Numbered from the stretch's first letter, positions 35,921 through 47,305 are shown. The stretch: DNA of 64,000 nucleotides from Fructobacillus sp. EFB-N1 (GCF_001038455.1 NZ_LDUY01000002.1:1-64000); one strand, 5' to 3'. Translations and numbers: made by a program. The notes: generated from the sequence alone by a model not told the origin.

Positions 35921-37471
35921 TTGAAGTTTAATGAACTCGGCTTGTCACAAGCCATTTTGCAGTCAATCGAAGCCCATGGCTACGTTGAAGCAACCCCCAT
36001 CCAAGAAAAGACAATTCCTTTGACCTTAGCAGGTAAGGATGTTATCGGCCAGGCCCAAACAGGAACTGGTAAGACAGCCGCTTTTGGTTTGCCAATCTTG
36101 GAAAACATCGACTTGAATGACCAAAACATCCAAGCTGTTATCATCTCACCTACACGAGAATTAGCAATCCAAACTGCCGAAGAATTGAAGAAGCTTGGTT
36201 CTGACAAATCAGTTAACGTCCAAGTTGTCTTCGGTGGTGCCGATATCCGCCCACAAATTAAGGGCTTGAAGTCACACCCACAAATTTTAGTTGGAACTCC
36301 TGGTCGTTTGTTAGACCATATTAACCGTAAAACTGCCAAGCTTGGCGGTGTTAAGACATTGGTTTTAGATGAAGCCGATGAAATGTTAAACATGGGCTTC
36401 TTGGATGACATTGAAGCCATCATCGCTCAGGTGCCTGACCACCGTCAGACACTGTTGTTCTCTGCAACAATGCCTGAAGCTATCAAGCGAATTGGGATGA
36501 AGTTTATGACGAATCCTGAATACATCCAAATCAAGGCCAAGCAATTGACGACTGATTTGGTTGACCAATACTTCATTCGCGTTCGTCACGAAGAAAAGTT
36601 TGATGCCTTGACTCGAACAATCGATATCCAAGAACCATTCTTGGGCATTGTCTTTGGCCGGACAAAGCGTCGAGTTGAAGAATTGGCTCGTGGTTTGGAA
36701 GCTCGTGGTTACCGTGCCGCTGGTTTGCACGGTGATTTGACGCAACAAATGCGTTCACGTGTCTTGGACCAATTTAAGGCCCATGAAATCAATCTTTTGG
36801 TTGCGACCGATGTTGCGGCCCGTGGTTTGGATGTTAAGGACGTGAGTCACGTTTATAACTTCGATATTCCACAAGATCCAGAATCATATGTTCACCGTAT
36901 CGGTCGTACTGGTCGTGCCGGTGCTGAAGGTGTTTCAGTAACCTTAGTTGCACCAAACGAAATGGATTACTTGCGTGCCGTTGAAGAATTGACGAAGAAG
37001 CGCATGACGCCATTGCAACCAGCAACTTTGAAGGAAGCTCGGATTGGTCGGATTAATGGTGCCATTGATACCGCAGCCGTAACCATTAAGGGCTTGAACC
37101 CAGCTGAATTGCAAGATCAAGTTAACCAAATGACGTCACAATTCACAGCCGAACAATTGGCCGCCGGTTTGTTGGCTGCCGTGGCTGGCTTGGATAAGCA
37201 AAACGCACCAGTTGTTTTGTCACGCGAACGTCCTTTGCCTCGTCGCAAGGGTGGTTCATCATCACGTCGTGGTGGTTACCGTGGTGGCAACCGTCGTTCA
37301 AATGGTAACGGTGGTGGCAACCGAGGTAATGGCGGCGGTCGTCGTAATGGTAATGGTGGCGGCTACCGTGGTGGTAACCGTTCACATTCCGAAAATCGCG
37401 ATAACCGTGGTGGACACCAAGGTGGTGGCAACCGTCGTCGCCGTGACTTTACCGTCCGCGAAAAAGGCTAA
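35921..37471 (+). CDS. cshA: DEAD-box ATP-dependent RNA helicase CshA
   Basis: A 516-aa cold-shock and mRNA-decay helicase. Motifs in order: Q-motif with ATPIQEKTIP, I AQTGTGKTA, Ia PTRELA, II DEAD, III SAT, then IV-VI including HRIGRTGRAG. The C-terminal tail (about 440-516) is Arg/Gly/Asn-rich (RGG-like), typical of RNA-binding extensions. The start is TTG at 35921, behind AAAAAGGAGATAATT; the in-frame GTG at 35900 precedes that RBS and is unlikely. The structured leader may control it. Ends at a terminator. Confidence 0.94.
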   Translation: MKFNELGLSQAILQSIEAHGYVEATPIQEKTIPLTLAGKDVIGQAQTGTGKTAAFGLPILENIDLNDQNIQAVIISPTRELAIQTAEELKKLGSDKSVNVQVVFGGADIRPQIKGLKSHPQILVGTPGRLLDHINRKTAKLGGVKTLVLDEADEMLNMGFLDDIEAIIAQVPDHRQTLLFSATMPEAIKRIGMKFMTNPEYIQIKAKQLTTDLVDQYFIRVRHEEKFDALTRTIDIQEPFLGIVFGRTKRRVEELARGLEARGYRAAGLHGDLTQQMRSRVLDQFKAHEINLLVATDVAARGLDVKDVSHVYNFDIPQDPESYVHRIGRTGRAGAEGVSVTLVAPNEMDYLRAVEELTKKRMTPLQPATLKEARIGRINGAIDTAAVTIKGLNPAELQDQVNQMTSQFTAEQLAAGLLAAVAGLDKQNAPVVLSRERPLPRRKGGSSSRRGGYRGGNRRSNGNGGGNRGNGGGRRNGNGGGYRGGNRSHSENRDNRGGHQGGGNRRRRDFTVREKG

Positions 37472-37517
37472 ATTAGATACACTACAAATTGAGCGGATTG
37501 GTCGCTTAAAAAAGTGT

Positions 37518-37546
37518 AAAACCGTCTGTAATCAGGCGGTTTTTTT
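37518..37546 (+). terminator. terminator of cshA
   Basis: AAACCGTCTG, loop TAAT, CAGGCGGTTT and a T-run. Confidence 0.85.
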
Positions 37547-37597
37547 GTCCCTATCTCGTTATAATGAGTGTTAGAACTATAGTTGGGAGAACCGTTA

Positions 37598-38806
37598 GTG
37601 AAGAGAATTGAAGAGGCCTTAGCCTATATTCACGGTCGGCCAAGGGCTGGCAAAAAAGATAGCTTCGCCCGTTTAGACGCCTTGATGACGGTTTTGGGTC
37701 ATCCCGAAGACCGTCTGGAAGAAACCATCCATATTACTGGAACCAATGGGAAGGGGTCAGTAGCGACCATGGTGACGGCGGTCGCTAAAGAAGCCGGCTT
37801 TCGTGTCGGAACTTTTACTTCGCCATTTATGACCGATTTTCGGGAACGTTTTCAAATCAATGGGGAATTAATCACACCGGCTGACCTGATTTTGTATACC
37901 AATAAGGTGAAGGAAGCAACCGACCGGGTGGAGCAGGCATCTTCTGGCCTGTTGACGCCAACCGAATTTGAAGTGGTGACGGCCATTATGTTTCTGTACT
38001 TTGCAGACCAAGACCTTGATTTGGCTGTAATTGAGGTAGGGATTGGTGGTCGCTTTGATTCTACCAATATTTTAAAGATGACCAAAGTTGCCGTGTTGAC
38101 GACCGTGGCCTTGGACCACCAGGCAATGCTTGGCGACACCGTTGCTGCAATTGCTGGTCAAAAAGCCGGAATCATCAAGCCGGGATCAAAAACGGTGATT
38201 GGGCCTGGTGTCACAAATGAGGCCAAAAAAGTGATTGAAGCGCAGGCCAAAGCGGTTGGCAGTCCTGTTTTGATGGCACAGGTTGGGTCGTTTCATTCGG
38301 CTTTGTCTGGCAGCTTTCAAGCTGATAATACGGCGACCGCGGTGCTAGCGCTGAAGACTTGGCGTCCCAATTTGCAAGATGAGGTGATTCAAGCTGGTTT
38401 GAACCAGGCCTTTTTGGCCGGGCGCTTTGAACAAATTAAGCCAAAGATTTACTTAGATGGTGCCCATAACCAGGCTGGTATTCAGGCCTTACACCAGTCA
38501 ATTAAGGAAAATTTGGCTGGCCCCGTGACAGTCATCATTGGCTCTTTGGCCGATAAAAATGTTGATTTAGCTTTCTTGGAACTTGAAAAAGACCCGCAGA
38601 TTACGTTGGCCTTGGTGCCCTTTGAGGGTGTTGCCGGTCGCCCTGGCTTACAAAAAGACCAGGTGGACTTAGCAAATCAGGACCTGATTTGGTACGATTC
38701 ATTGGACCAGGCCCTCAGTGAAAATCAGAATCAAACCGTTGTGATTACAGGGTCCTTGTACTTTATTAGTGATGTTAGGAGAGAATTATGCCAGAAAAAG
38801 TCTTAA
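37598..38806 (+). CDS. folC: bifunctional folylpolyglutamate/dihydrofolate synthase
   Basis: A 402-aa Mur-ligase-fold enzyme that adds glutamate to folates (or to dihydropteroate). The P-loop reads ITGTNGKGSVA (about residue 44), followed by GTFTSPFMTDFRERF, with the C-terminal domain carrying KIYLDGAHNQAG. The GTG start at 37598 follows GGGAGAA; an upstream TTG frame begins inside the RBS region. The 3' end overlaps the MFS gene by 19 nt. Confidence 0.93.
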   Translation: MKRIEEALAYIHGRPRAGKKDSFARLDALMTVLGHPEDRLEETIHITGTNGKGSVATMVTAVAKEAGFRVGTFTSPFMTDFRERFQINGELITPADLILYTNKVKEATDRVEQASSGLLTPTEFEVVTAIMFLYFADQDLDLAVIEVGIGGRFDSTNILKMTKVAVLTTVALDHQAMLGDTVAAIAGQKAGIIKPGSKTVIGPGVTNEAKKVIEAQAKAVGSPVLMAQVGSFHSALSGSFQADNTATAVLALKTWRPNLQDEVIQAGLNQAFLAGRFEQIKPKIYLDGAHNQAGIQALHQSIKENLAGPVTVIIGSLADKNVDLAFLELEKDPQITLALVPFEGVAGRPGLQKDQVDLANQDLIWYDSLDQALSENQNQTVVITGSLYFISDVRRELCQKKS

Positions 38807-40188
38807 GCCCTCGGCTCATTTTGAGTATTTTGGCAATTGCCTTACTTGGTTTTACGGATATTATGTTGGAGACGGCTTTGAACGTTTCCTTCCCAGCTTT
38901 GATGAAGCAATTGCATGTTGATTCAGCGACGGTTCAGTGGTTGACCTCCGGGGTCATCTTATTGACGTCGATGATTGTCATTATGTCGCCTTGGTTGAAG
39001 GCCCGCTTTAGTAACCGGTCTCAGTTTATGGTGGCCGGGGTAGTGTCATTGATTGGAATTTTCATTGATGCGACCTCCAACCAATTTGGTCTTATCCTTT
39101 TTGGTCGCCTCCTGCAAGGTGTTGGAGCCGGCGTTGGCTTGCCCCTCATGAACAACGTCGTTTTTGAACAGGTTCCCGACAATCGCCGTGGAACGATGAT
39201 TGGTTTAGCCTCCTTAATTGTTTCTTTTTCGCCTGCCTTGGGCCCAGCCTTTGGTGGGTTCTTAACGGCCTACTATGGTTGGCACATGATTTTCTGGGTG
39301 GTTTTGCCAATCCAGCTCTTTGCCCTAATCGTTGGTTGGTTCACCATTCAGCAAATTGATCCGCTTAAGAAAGCCCGCTTTGATTTGATTGGCTGGTTAT
39401 TGTTGTCTTGTTTCTTTGTTGGCGGCTTAATCACGGTTGATCGTTTGTCTGGTCACGGTCTGTTCAACATCTTGAGCTTAACTGCTTTAGCAGTGATGTT
39501 GGTTGGAATCTTCGGGTACTATTTCTATGCTCAAAAAGAAGAGGAACCACTGCTTTCACCAAAGATGTTTGCCCTGCCAATGTTTCGCCAGGCGGTCCTA
39601 GCGGCGGTCTTAATTCAGGTCGTTAACTTGACCTTTAACTATGCAATCCCAATGGGACTGCAGCTGGTTTTGAAGCAGAGTTCAAGCGTTGCTGGTTTGT
39701 CACTTTTCCCTGGTGCAATTGGTTTTGCGATCATGTCCATCATCTCTGGAAACTTGTATGACCGCTTTGGCCCTAAGTTGCCTAATGCGATTGGTCTAGG
39801 ATTCATTGTTCTTGGCATGGTATGGATTGTCTTGGTACCATTTACCGTCTGGTCGATGACGATTGCGTTTGTGATTACCCAGTTGGGTGGTGGCTTCTGG
39901 TTTGGAAACAATATGACTAATGCCATTTCACACCTAGACCGAGTCTTTCATAGTGCTGGTAACTCGATTTTTTCAGCAGTTAATAATTATTCAGCCGCTG
40001 TTGGAATCGCCTTGGCTGCATCGATTATTTCCATTTTCCAAAAGGGTGCAACGAATTTGTCTGCTGCAACTTTGAATGGTATTCAGTGGACTTATCGCTT
40101 TGATGTGATTCTGATTGCTTTGGCCGTTTATCTGTCGTTGAAGGTCATGAAGGATGCTGGTGATGGTCCAATGGTCATTAAGGACTAA
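38788..40188 (+). CDS. MFS multidrug transporter, DHA2 (14-TM) family
   Basis: A 466-aa integral membrane protein with about 13-14 hydrophobic helices. The start has the DHA2 pattern (LETALNVSFPALMKQL, then VQWLTSGVILL) and motif A/C regions (GRLLQGVGAGVGLPLMNN, LGPAFGGFL). These pumps export drugs or toxic metabolites by proton antiport; the substrate is unknown. The ATG lies inside the end of folC behind TTAGGAGAGAATT, so translation is probably coupled. Confidence 0.9.
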   Translation: MPEKVLSPRLILSILAIALLGFTDIMLETALNVSFPALMKQLHVDSATVQWLTSGVILLTSMIVIMSPWLKARFSNRSQFMVAGVVSLIGIFIDATSNQFGLILFGRLLQGVGAGVGLPLMNNVVFEQVPDNRRGTMIGLASLIVSFSPALGPAFGGFLTAYYGWHMIFWVVLPIQLFALIVGWFTIQQIDPLKKARFDLIGWLLLSCFFVGGLITVDRLSGHGLFNILSLTALAVMLVGIFGYYFYAQKEEEPLLSPKMFALPMFRQAVLAAVLIQVVNLTFNYAIPMGLQLVLKQSSSVAGLSLFPGAIGFAIMSIISGNLYDRFGPKLPNAIGLGFIVLGMVWIVLVPFTVWSMTIAFVITQLGGGFWFGNNMTNAISHLDRVFHSAGNSIFSAVNNYSAAVGIALAASIISIFQKGATNLSAATLNGIQWTYRFDVILIALAVYLSLKVMKDAGDGPMVIKD

Positions 40189-40256
40189 AGACTCTTTTCT
40201 TTTTTGATGATTTGAACCTGATTTTTTCGTCTGATTGCATGAAGGAGAATTGCAAT

Positions 40257-40889
40257 ATGATGAAAAATCAGGTTTTTAATTTTTACGAGGCGATTGGCGA
40301 GGATGGCCAAAAGAATAGTGAAATTTTTCAGCTGTATTTTCCCGAAAAATATCTTTTTTGGGAACTCGATTATGAGACAAAGGCTGATTTTATCGCTGAA
40401 AATCCGGGCCCGAACCGGGCCTTGTTGATTGCGATGCACTTAGGAGTAACCTTTGCATCGGAACGTCGACCAATCTTACTTTCTGCCCGGCATTCCAACA
40501 TGGTTGGCGCTTTTGCAAAGGAAAAATTAGGACCGTTAAAGCAGGAACAACTATTTTTGGCCCTATTAAATACGCAATTAGACGTGATTGGTTGGGAAGT
40601 CGTTTTCGTTGGTACCTTAACCGAAGTGGCCGCCTCACCACGTGAGATTTTCCAACGAGCCTTGTTGGCCAATGCCTATGCTATCATCATTGCTCATAAC
40701 CATCCGTCAGGAAACTTACGACCTTCGGTTCAAGACAAACAGTTTACCAAACGACTATACTGTTTGGGGCAGGACTTAAACTTGCCACTCCTTGATGCCT
40801 TTATCGTGACCAAGGATGGCTATTGGTCGATGCAAGAAAATGGCCAATTACTGGGTGGTGAAATTGATGAAGCCACTGATTTTGTTTAG
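40257..40889 (+). CDS. radC: RadC family JAB-domain protein
   Basis: A 210-aa protein with a JAMM/MPN+ metal site: Glu in the upstream helix and AHNHPSGNLRPSVQD (HxH-x7-SxxD pattern). The family is historically called DNA repair protein RadC, but that role is disputed and its true function is unknown. The N-terminal HhH-like part is not typical. AAGGAGAATTGCAAT precedes the ATG at 40257. It stands alone between an MFS gene and yvcK. Confidence 0.88.
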   Translation: MMKNQVFNFYEAIGEDGQKNSEIFQLYFPEKYLFWELDYETKADFIAENPGPNRALLIAMHLGVTFASERRPILLSARHSNMVGAFAKEKLGPLKQEQLFLALLNTQLDVIGWEVVFVGTLTEVAASPREIFQRALLANAYAIIIAHNHPSGNLRPSVQDKQFTKRLYCLGQDLNLPLLDAFIVTKDGYWSMQENGQLLGGEIDEATDFV

Positions 40890-40970
40890 AAATTTCTTTC
40901 TTTCGCTCTCATGATAAACCGGTAAAAATGGTAAAATATTGTTAGTAATAGCACGAGAGAGGATCGAAAG

Positions 40971-41936
40971 ATGACTGCAAAAATTGTGATGATTGGTGGG
41001 GGATCGGGATTACCCGTCATCATTCGCCCATTAATCCAACACGATGTCGATTTGACGGCAATCGTAACGGTTGCTGATGATGGTGGCTCTTCTGGTTTGT
41101 TGCGTGACTACGTGAACATTATTCCACCTGGGGATATTCGCAATATCTTAGTAGCCATGTCTGAAGGGGACCAGGAACTATTAGACCTTTTCCAGTACCG
41201 CTTTAAAACGAATGATGCTTTTTTGGCTAAACATGCAGTTGGTAATTTGCTGATTGCGGCTTTAACGGAAATGACCGGTGATATTTCGGAAGCGATTGCC
41301 CGTTTAGCCCATTATTTGAAAATTAAGGGCCATGTCTTTCCTGTAGCGAAGCAGCCGCTGATTTTACATGCCAAAACGAAAAGTGGTCAATTTTTGGAAG
41401 GCGAGGCGGCCATTACGGCTGCTCACCAGTCTTTGGACCATGTTTGGGTAGAGCCAAATGAAAAAGGTGAAGAAATTGTCGCCAGTCCGGAGGCCATTGC
41501 GGCTATTTTGGATGCTGATTTAATTGTCTTTGGACCGGGATCACTCTTTACATCGATTTTACCGAATGTTGTGGTGCCAGGTATCAAAGAGGCATTGCAA
41601 GAAACAAAGGCTAAGCAGGTTTACATTGCCAACATCATGACCCAAAAAGGGGAAACGGATTCCTATACTGATGCCGAACACTTAGCGGTCCTAAATCACC
41701 ATTTAGGGCAAAACTTGATTGATTATGTTTTAACGAATGATCAAGAGGTGCCAGCAGATTTCGTTGACTACCAAAAGTGGGGCGAAATTTCCAAACAAGT
41801 TGTTCAAGACCCAGCAAAAATCAGACAAGCTGGAGCTAAGAGTATTTCTAAAGACTTCTTGGCCCTGCGTGATGCCGGAGCCTTTCACGATGGAGACAAG
41901 GTTGCCGACGTGTTAGTTTCACTGACAGAGGAGTAA
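40971..41936 (+). CDS. yvcK: gluconeogenesis/morphology factor YvcK (CofD-like)
   Basis: A 321-aa UDP-sugar-binding protein of the CofD/UPF0052 family that adjusts carbon flux to cell-wall precursors on gluconeogenic growth. The signature is IGGGSGLPVIIRPL at the N-terminus, followed by TVADDGGSSGLLRDY and IPPGDIRNIL. It lies two bases before whiA in an operon. In most Firmicutes rapZ precedes yvcK; here the upstream gene is radC, so rapZ is not in its usual place. Confidence 0.94.
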   Translation: MTAKIVMIGGGSGLPVIIRPLIQHDVDLTAIVTVADDGGSSGLLRDYVNIIPPGDIRNILVAMSEGDQELLDLFQYRFKTNDAFLAKHAVGNLLIAALTEMTGDISEAIARLAHYLKIKGHVFPVAKQPLILHAKTKSGQFLEGEAAITAAHQSLDHVWVEPNEKGEEIVASPEAIAAILDADLIVFGPGSLFTSILPNVVVPGIKEALQETKAKQVYIANIMTQKGETDSYTDAEHLAVLNHHLGQNLIDYVLTNDQEVPADFVDYQKWGEISKQVVQDPAKIRQAGAKSISKDFLALRDAGAFHDGDKVADVLVSLTEE

Positions 41937-41937
41937 G

Positions 41938-42882
41938 ATGTCGTACGCAGCAGAAGTAAAAAAAGAACTAACCGGGCGAACGGTTTCAGACGATGCTGCC
42001 AGATCAGAATTGGCTGCGCTTTTACAAATGAATGGCGCTTCGAGTTGGGGGATTGAGCAGGAAGTCCGGGTTCAAACTGAAAATCCGGCTATTGCTCGTC
42101 GTATCTATACTTTGATTAAGCAAATTTACCCAACAGCGGTAGTGGAAGTTCAGGTTAATCAGCGGGCCGCCTTATCTGACCGTAAAAAGCTTTTAGTTGT
42201 TTTACAAAGTCAAGTTGAGCAAATTTTAAAAGAGCTGGGCGTTGATCCATTGGGAATTGACCAGGAAGTACCGGCTTGGTTATTGAACAGCAAAAAAAAG
42301 CAGCAAGCCTTCTTGCGAGGGGCTTTTTTGGCCGCTGGTTCGGTAAACTCACCGGAGAAGGCCAATTACCATTTGGAAATCTACACTGGCCATGAGGAGC
42401 TAGCTGAGCAATTGGTTGCTTTGATGACAAACTTTGACCTTCAGGTCAAGGTGACGCCCCGACATTCTGGTTACATTGTTTATATGAAACGAGCTGAAAA
42501 AATTGTTGATTTTCTAAAACTAATTGGTGCTGTACAAACCATGCTTCATTTTGCCGATATTCGGATTGCTCGCGATACCCGGAATTCGGTCAATCGGATG
42601 AATAACGCCGATGTCGCCAACATGCAGCGCACGGCTGTTGCAGCCAATAGCCAAGTCCAAGCAATTTTGACCATCCAAAAAGCAATTGGTGACCTTGATG
42701 AGTTACCAGCTAAGTTAGCTGATTTTGCCAGAGCCCGACTCGACCACCCTGATGGTTCCTTGGCTGAAATTGGCGATATTTTAGAAATTTCTAAATCGGG
42801 AGCAAACCATCGTATGCGTAAATTAGCGAAATTAGCTGATTTAATTCAATCTGGTGGTGACTTTGATTTGGACAATATTTAA
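41938..42882 (+). CDS. whiA: DNA-binding protein WhiA
   Basis: A 314-aa protein with an N-terminal LAGLIDADG-like region (about 20-190; FLRGAFLAAGSVNSPEK) and a C-terminal HTH (about 225-310; SLAEIGDILEISKSGANHRMRK). In Gram-positives it affects cell division and chromosome segregation. The start lies behind GAGGAGTAAG. Linked with yvcK, as in most Firmicutes. The normal length and spacing support the call. Confidence 0.95.
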   Translation: MSYAAEVKKELTGRTVSDDAARSELAALLQMNGASSWGIEQEVRVQTENPAIARRIYTLIKQIYPTAVVEVQVNQRAALSDRKKLLVVLQSQVEQILKELGVDPLGIDQEVPAWLLNSKKKQQAFLRGAFLAAGSVNSPEKANYHLEIYTGHEELAEQLVALMTNFDLQVKVTPRHSGYIVYMKRAEKIVDFLKLIGAVQTMLHFADIRIARDTRNSVNRMNNADVANMQRTAVAANSQVQAILTIQKAIGDLDELPAKLADFARARLDHPDGSLAEIGDILEISKSGANHRMRKLAKLADLIQSGGDFDLDNI

Positions 42883-42965
42883 TTTGAAATCATTCGCCTT
42901 TATTTTAGTTTCTTGATAAAGTGCGTTACAATTATATTCTAAGAACACTACAAAGGAGTATTGCT

Positions 42966-43574
42966 ATGTGGCCAGGAGTAATTGAACAAACCGCCAATGG
43001 GCGTGAATCCTATGACTTGCCTTCCCGTTTACTGAAGGACCGAATTATTTTGGTTCAAGGTGAGGTTGAGGATAGCATGGCAACATCGATTGTTGCCCAG
43101 CTACTCTTCTTGGAAGCCCAAGATCCTGAAAAAGAAATTGCAATGTATATTAACTCACCAGGTGGTTCTGTGACCGCTGGTTTGTCGATTACAGACACGA
43201 TGAACTTCATTAAGGCCCCTGTGACAACGATTGTTATGGGATTGGCAGCTTCAATGGGAACCATCATTGCCGCCTCTGGTGAAAAGGGGCACCGCTTTAT
43301 GTTGCCAAACGCCGAATACCTAATTCACCAACCAATGGGTGGGGCAGCCGGTGGTACACAGCAAACCGATATGGCCATTATTGCCGACCAATTGACTAAG
43401 ACGCGTAACAAGTTGAACAAGATTTTAGCCGATGGTTCTGGTAAGAGCTTGGATGAAATTGCACACGATACAGAACGTGACTTCTGGATGTCTGCCGAAG
43501 AAACCTTAGAATACGGTTTGATTGACGGCATCATGGAAAAGGCTGGCGAAAAGCCAATTACTTTGAAAAAATAA
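42966..43574 (+). CDS. clpP: ATP-dependent Clp protease proteolytic subunit
   Basis: A 202-aa serine peptidase that forms the ClpP tetradecamer and degrades proteins with ClpX/ClpC/ClpE. The catalytic Ser lies in [13 protein letters not shown], His in LIHQPMGG and Asp in RDFWMSAEE. The start ATG at 42966 follows AAAGGAGTATTGCT; an upstream in-frame frame covers the promoter region. No CtsR box (tandem GGTCAAA) was seen upstream, although this gene is CtsR-controlled in many relatives. Confidence 0.96.
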   Translation: MWPGVIEQTANGRESYDLPSRLLKDRIILVQGEVEDSMATSIVAQLLFLEAQDPEKEIAMYINSPGGSVTAGLSITDTMNFIKAPVTTIVMGLAASMGTIIAASGEKGHRFMLPNAEYLIHQPMGGAAGGTQQTDMAIIADQLTKTRNKLNKILADGSGKSLDEIAHDTERDFWMSAEETLEYGLIDGIMEKAGEKPITLKK

Positions 43575-43596
43575 GTAATTTAACCATATTTTTTGA

Positions 43597-44640
<1,044 letters not shown>

Positions 44641-44652
44641 TTGATTTTAAAG

Positions 44653-44681
44653 AGCTAGGAATAATTGTTCCTAGCTTTTTT
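44653..44681 (+). terminator. terminator of ldhD
   Basis: AGCTAGGAA, loop TAATTG, TTCCTAGCT and TTTTT. Confidence 0.9.
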
Positions 44682-44800
44682 ATTTGTTTGCCATTTGAGT
44701 CGATTAAAAAATTAGCGGTGAGATTCCTTTTTTAGTCTGAGGGGCGATTATCAAGCGATTTATAAGCGCTAAATTAGATTTTTACAATTAGACAATTTAA

Positions 44801-44829
44801 TTGACCTTTTACTCAAAAGAGCGTATTAT
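44801..44829 (+). promoter_or_regulatory. promoter of the second ldhD copy
   Basis: TTGACC (44801-44806), 17-bp spacer, TATTAT (44824-44829). An overlapping TATACT at 44827-44832 would be 20 bp away. Confidence 0.6.
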
Positions 44830-44843
44830 ACTTCTAGCGATAA

Positions 44844-45863
<1,020 letters not shown>

Positions 45864-45870
45864 GAATTTT

Positions 45871-45901
45871 AGCTCAAATCAGGAATAGTTTGAGCTTTTT
45901 T
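45871..45901 (+). terminator. terminator of the second ldhD
   Basis: AGCTCAAA, ten-base loop, TTTGAGCT and T-run. Confidence 0.85.
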
Positions 45902-45982
45902 GTGCACAAAATTTTGTAAAATCCGAATTTCGATGATATAATTATGAATTTCACGATGCATTTTTGCGATTTATAAGTGAAA

Positions 45983-45997
45983 TGATAATGATTATAA
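45983..45997. promoter_or_regulatory. Fur/PerR-like 15-bp box
   Basis: TGATAATGATTATAA matches the 7-1-7 pattern: one mismatch to the Fur consensus (TGATAATNATTATCA) and one to the PerR consensus (TTATAATNATTATAA). It lies 56 bases upstream of the -35 of the EIIC gene. Confidence 0.6.
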
Positions 45998-46052
45998 ACA
46001 AGTGAAAGTCTATTAAATTGGGGCAATGGGCACAAAAATTTCTGTAATGGAC

Positions 46053-46081
46053 TTCACAATTTCAAAAAGACCTGTTATACT
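46053..46081 (+). promoter_or_regulatory. promoter of the EIIC-family gene
   Basis: TTCACA (46053-46058), 17-bp spacer, TGTTATACT with -10 TATACT at 46076-46081 (extended -10). Confidence 0.8.
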
Positions 46082-46135
46082 ATTTTATGCAATATAAAAA
46101 CTTCACAATTATAAGATGTGAAGCGGAGGAAAAAT

Positions 46136-47290
46136 ATGACAACAGCAGAACAATTTTCCGGTAAAACGCCATTGGGCGTGAAGGACTTCTTCTTTAAGGT
46201 TCTTTCCGGGTCCGCCCAAGGAATCTTAATCGGTGTGCTACCATCAGCCGTGATGAAGTACATCATTCAATTTTCAGGTCTGGGTAAGACACCCCTTGGG
46301 GCTGATTACTCAGCAATTTTGACACTTTTTACATCAATGATTCCATTCCTAATCGGAATGGCCGTGGCGATGAACTTCAAGATGAAGCCTCTTGACACGG
46401 GCGTTGTAGCACTGGCAACAGTTGCTGCTTCAAACTCAATTCAATGGGCAATGGTTAAGGCTGGTACGGTACAACCCGTTTCTGGTAAGACATTGGCTGT
46501 TCCAACGCGTCTCTTTGTTGCTAACGGCGCTGGTGATGTGATCAATGCGATGTTGGTAGCTGGTCTAGCTGTTTTGGCTATCTGGCTGGTTGACCGTTAT
46601 CTGGCCGGTTTTGGATCGGTAGCGATTATCTTGTCGCCAATTATTGTTGCTGGTGGCGTTGGTTTGTTTGGTAAGATAATTGCACCTTATGTCGCTCGGA
46701 TTACGACTTGGATTGGGGATATGGTGGACGTTTTCACTAAATTAGCCCCATTACCAATGTCTATCTTGATTGGAATGGCTTTTGCCGTCATTATTATCAC
46801 ACCAATTTCAACAGTTGGAATTGCCTTGGCGATTAACTTACATGGGATGGCTTCTGGTGCAGCAGCCATGGGTGTTGTTGCAACAACAATTATCTTGCTT
46901 TTGAACTCATGGAAGGTCAATAAGAAGGGAACAACGGTTGCCATCTTCTTAGGAGCGATGAAGGGAATGATGCCTTCAATCTTTAAGAAGCCTGTGATGA
47001 TTTTGTCCTTCATGTTTTCGGGTGCATTATCAAGTGTCGCAGTGGCACTCTTTGACATCCAAGGAACGCCAACAACGGCCGGTTTCGGTTATATTGGTTT
47101 GGTTTCACCATTGCAATCAATGATTAAGGATGTTGCCGTACCAAGTTCAGTCATGAATAACTTTATCTCACCAGTTGTTGCGCTATTGGCCTGGGTAGTT
47201 ATTCCTGTTGTGGTAGGTTTGTTGACTCAATTTATTTTCGTCAAAGTTTTGCACCTTTTCGAACCAGAAGATTTGAAGCAAGAACTATAA
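46136..47290 (+). CDS. orphan PTS EIIC-like (PfoR-family) membrane transporter
   Basis: A 384-aa polytopic membrane protein of the PTS_EIIC_2 family, which includes Clostridium perfringens PfoR. About ten hydrophobic segments are present, with Gly/Pro-rich signatures GVLPSAVMKYI, TVGIALAINLHGMASGAA and GFGYIGLVSPLQ. No EIIA or EIIB domain or gene is nearby, so it cannot be placed in a complete phosphotransferase system and its substrate is unknown. The start ATG at 46136 lies behind GCGGAGGAAAAAT; the in-frame GTG at 46118 lies before that RBS. Unusually dense control signals precede it. Confidence 0.85.
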   Translation: MTTAEQFSGKTPLGVKDFFFKVLSGSAQGILIGVLPSAVMKYIIQFSGLGKTPLGADYSAILTLFTSMIPFLIGMAVAMNFKMKPLDTGVVALATVAASNSIQWAMVKAGTVQPVSGKTLAVPTRLFVANGAGDVINAMLVAGLAVLAIWLVDRYLAGFGSVAIILSPIIVAGGVGLFGKIIAPYVARITTWIGDMVDVFTKLAPLPMSILIGMAFAVIIITPISTVGIALAINLHGMASGAAAMGVVATTIILLLNSWKVNKKGTTVAIFLGAMKGMMPSIFKKPVMILSFMFSGALSSVAVALFDIQGTPTTAGFGYIGLVSPLQSMIKDVAVPSSVMNNFISPVVALLAWVVIPVVVGLLTQFIFVKVLHLFEPEDLKQEL

Positions 47291-47305
47291 AATAAACATG
47301 AAATT

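Larger units (their letters stand above)
45948..46123. promoter_or_regulatory. cluster of TTCAC/GTGAA half-sites upstream of the EIIC gene
   Basis: TTCAC occurs at 45950, 46053 and 46102, and its complement GTGAA at 45977, 46002 and 46118. One pair forms ATTTCAC/GTGAAAT (45948/45977); another forms CTTCACA/TGTGAAG (46101-46123) just before the RBS. ACTTCACAATT is repeated exactly at 46051 and 46100. The copy at 46053 is the -35 itself. Regulator unknown. Confidence 0.6.

Noticed and set aside
37143-37574. Repeated GGTGGTAACCGT-like units and frames opposite or shifted to cshA
   Set aside because: They are the Gly/Arg/Asn-rich tail codons of CshA, not a CRISPR or independent gene.
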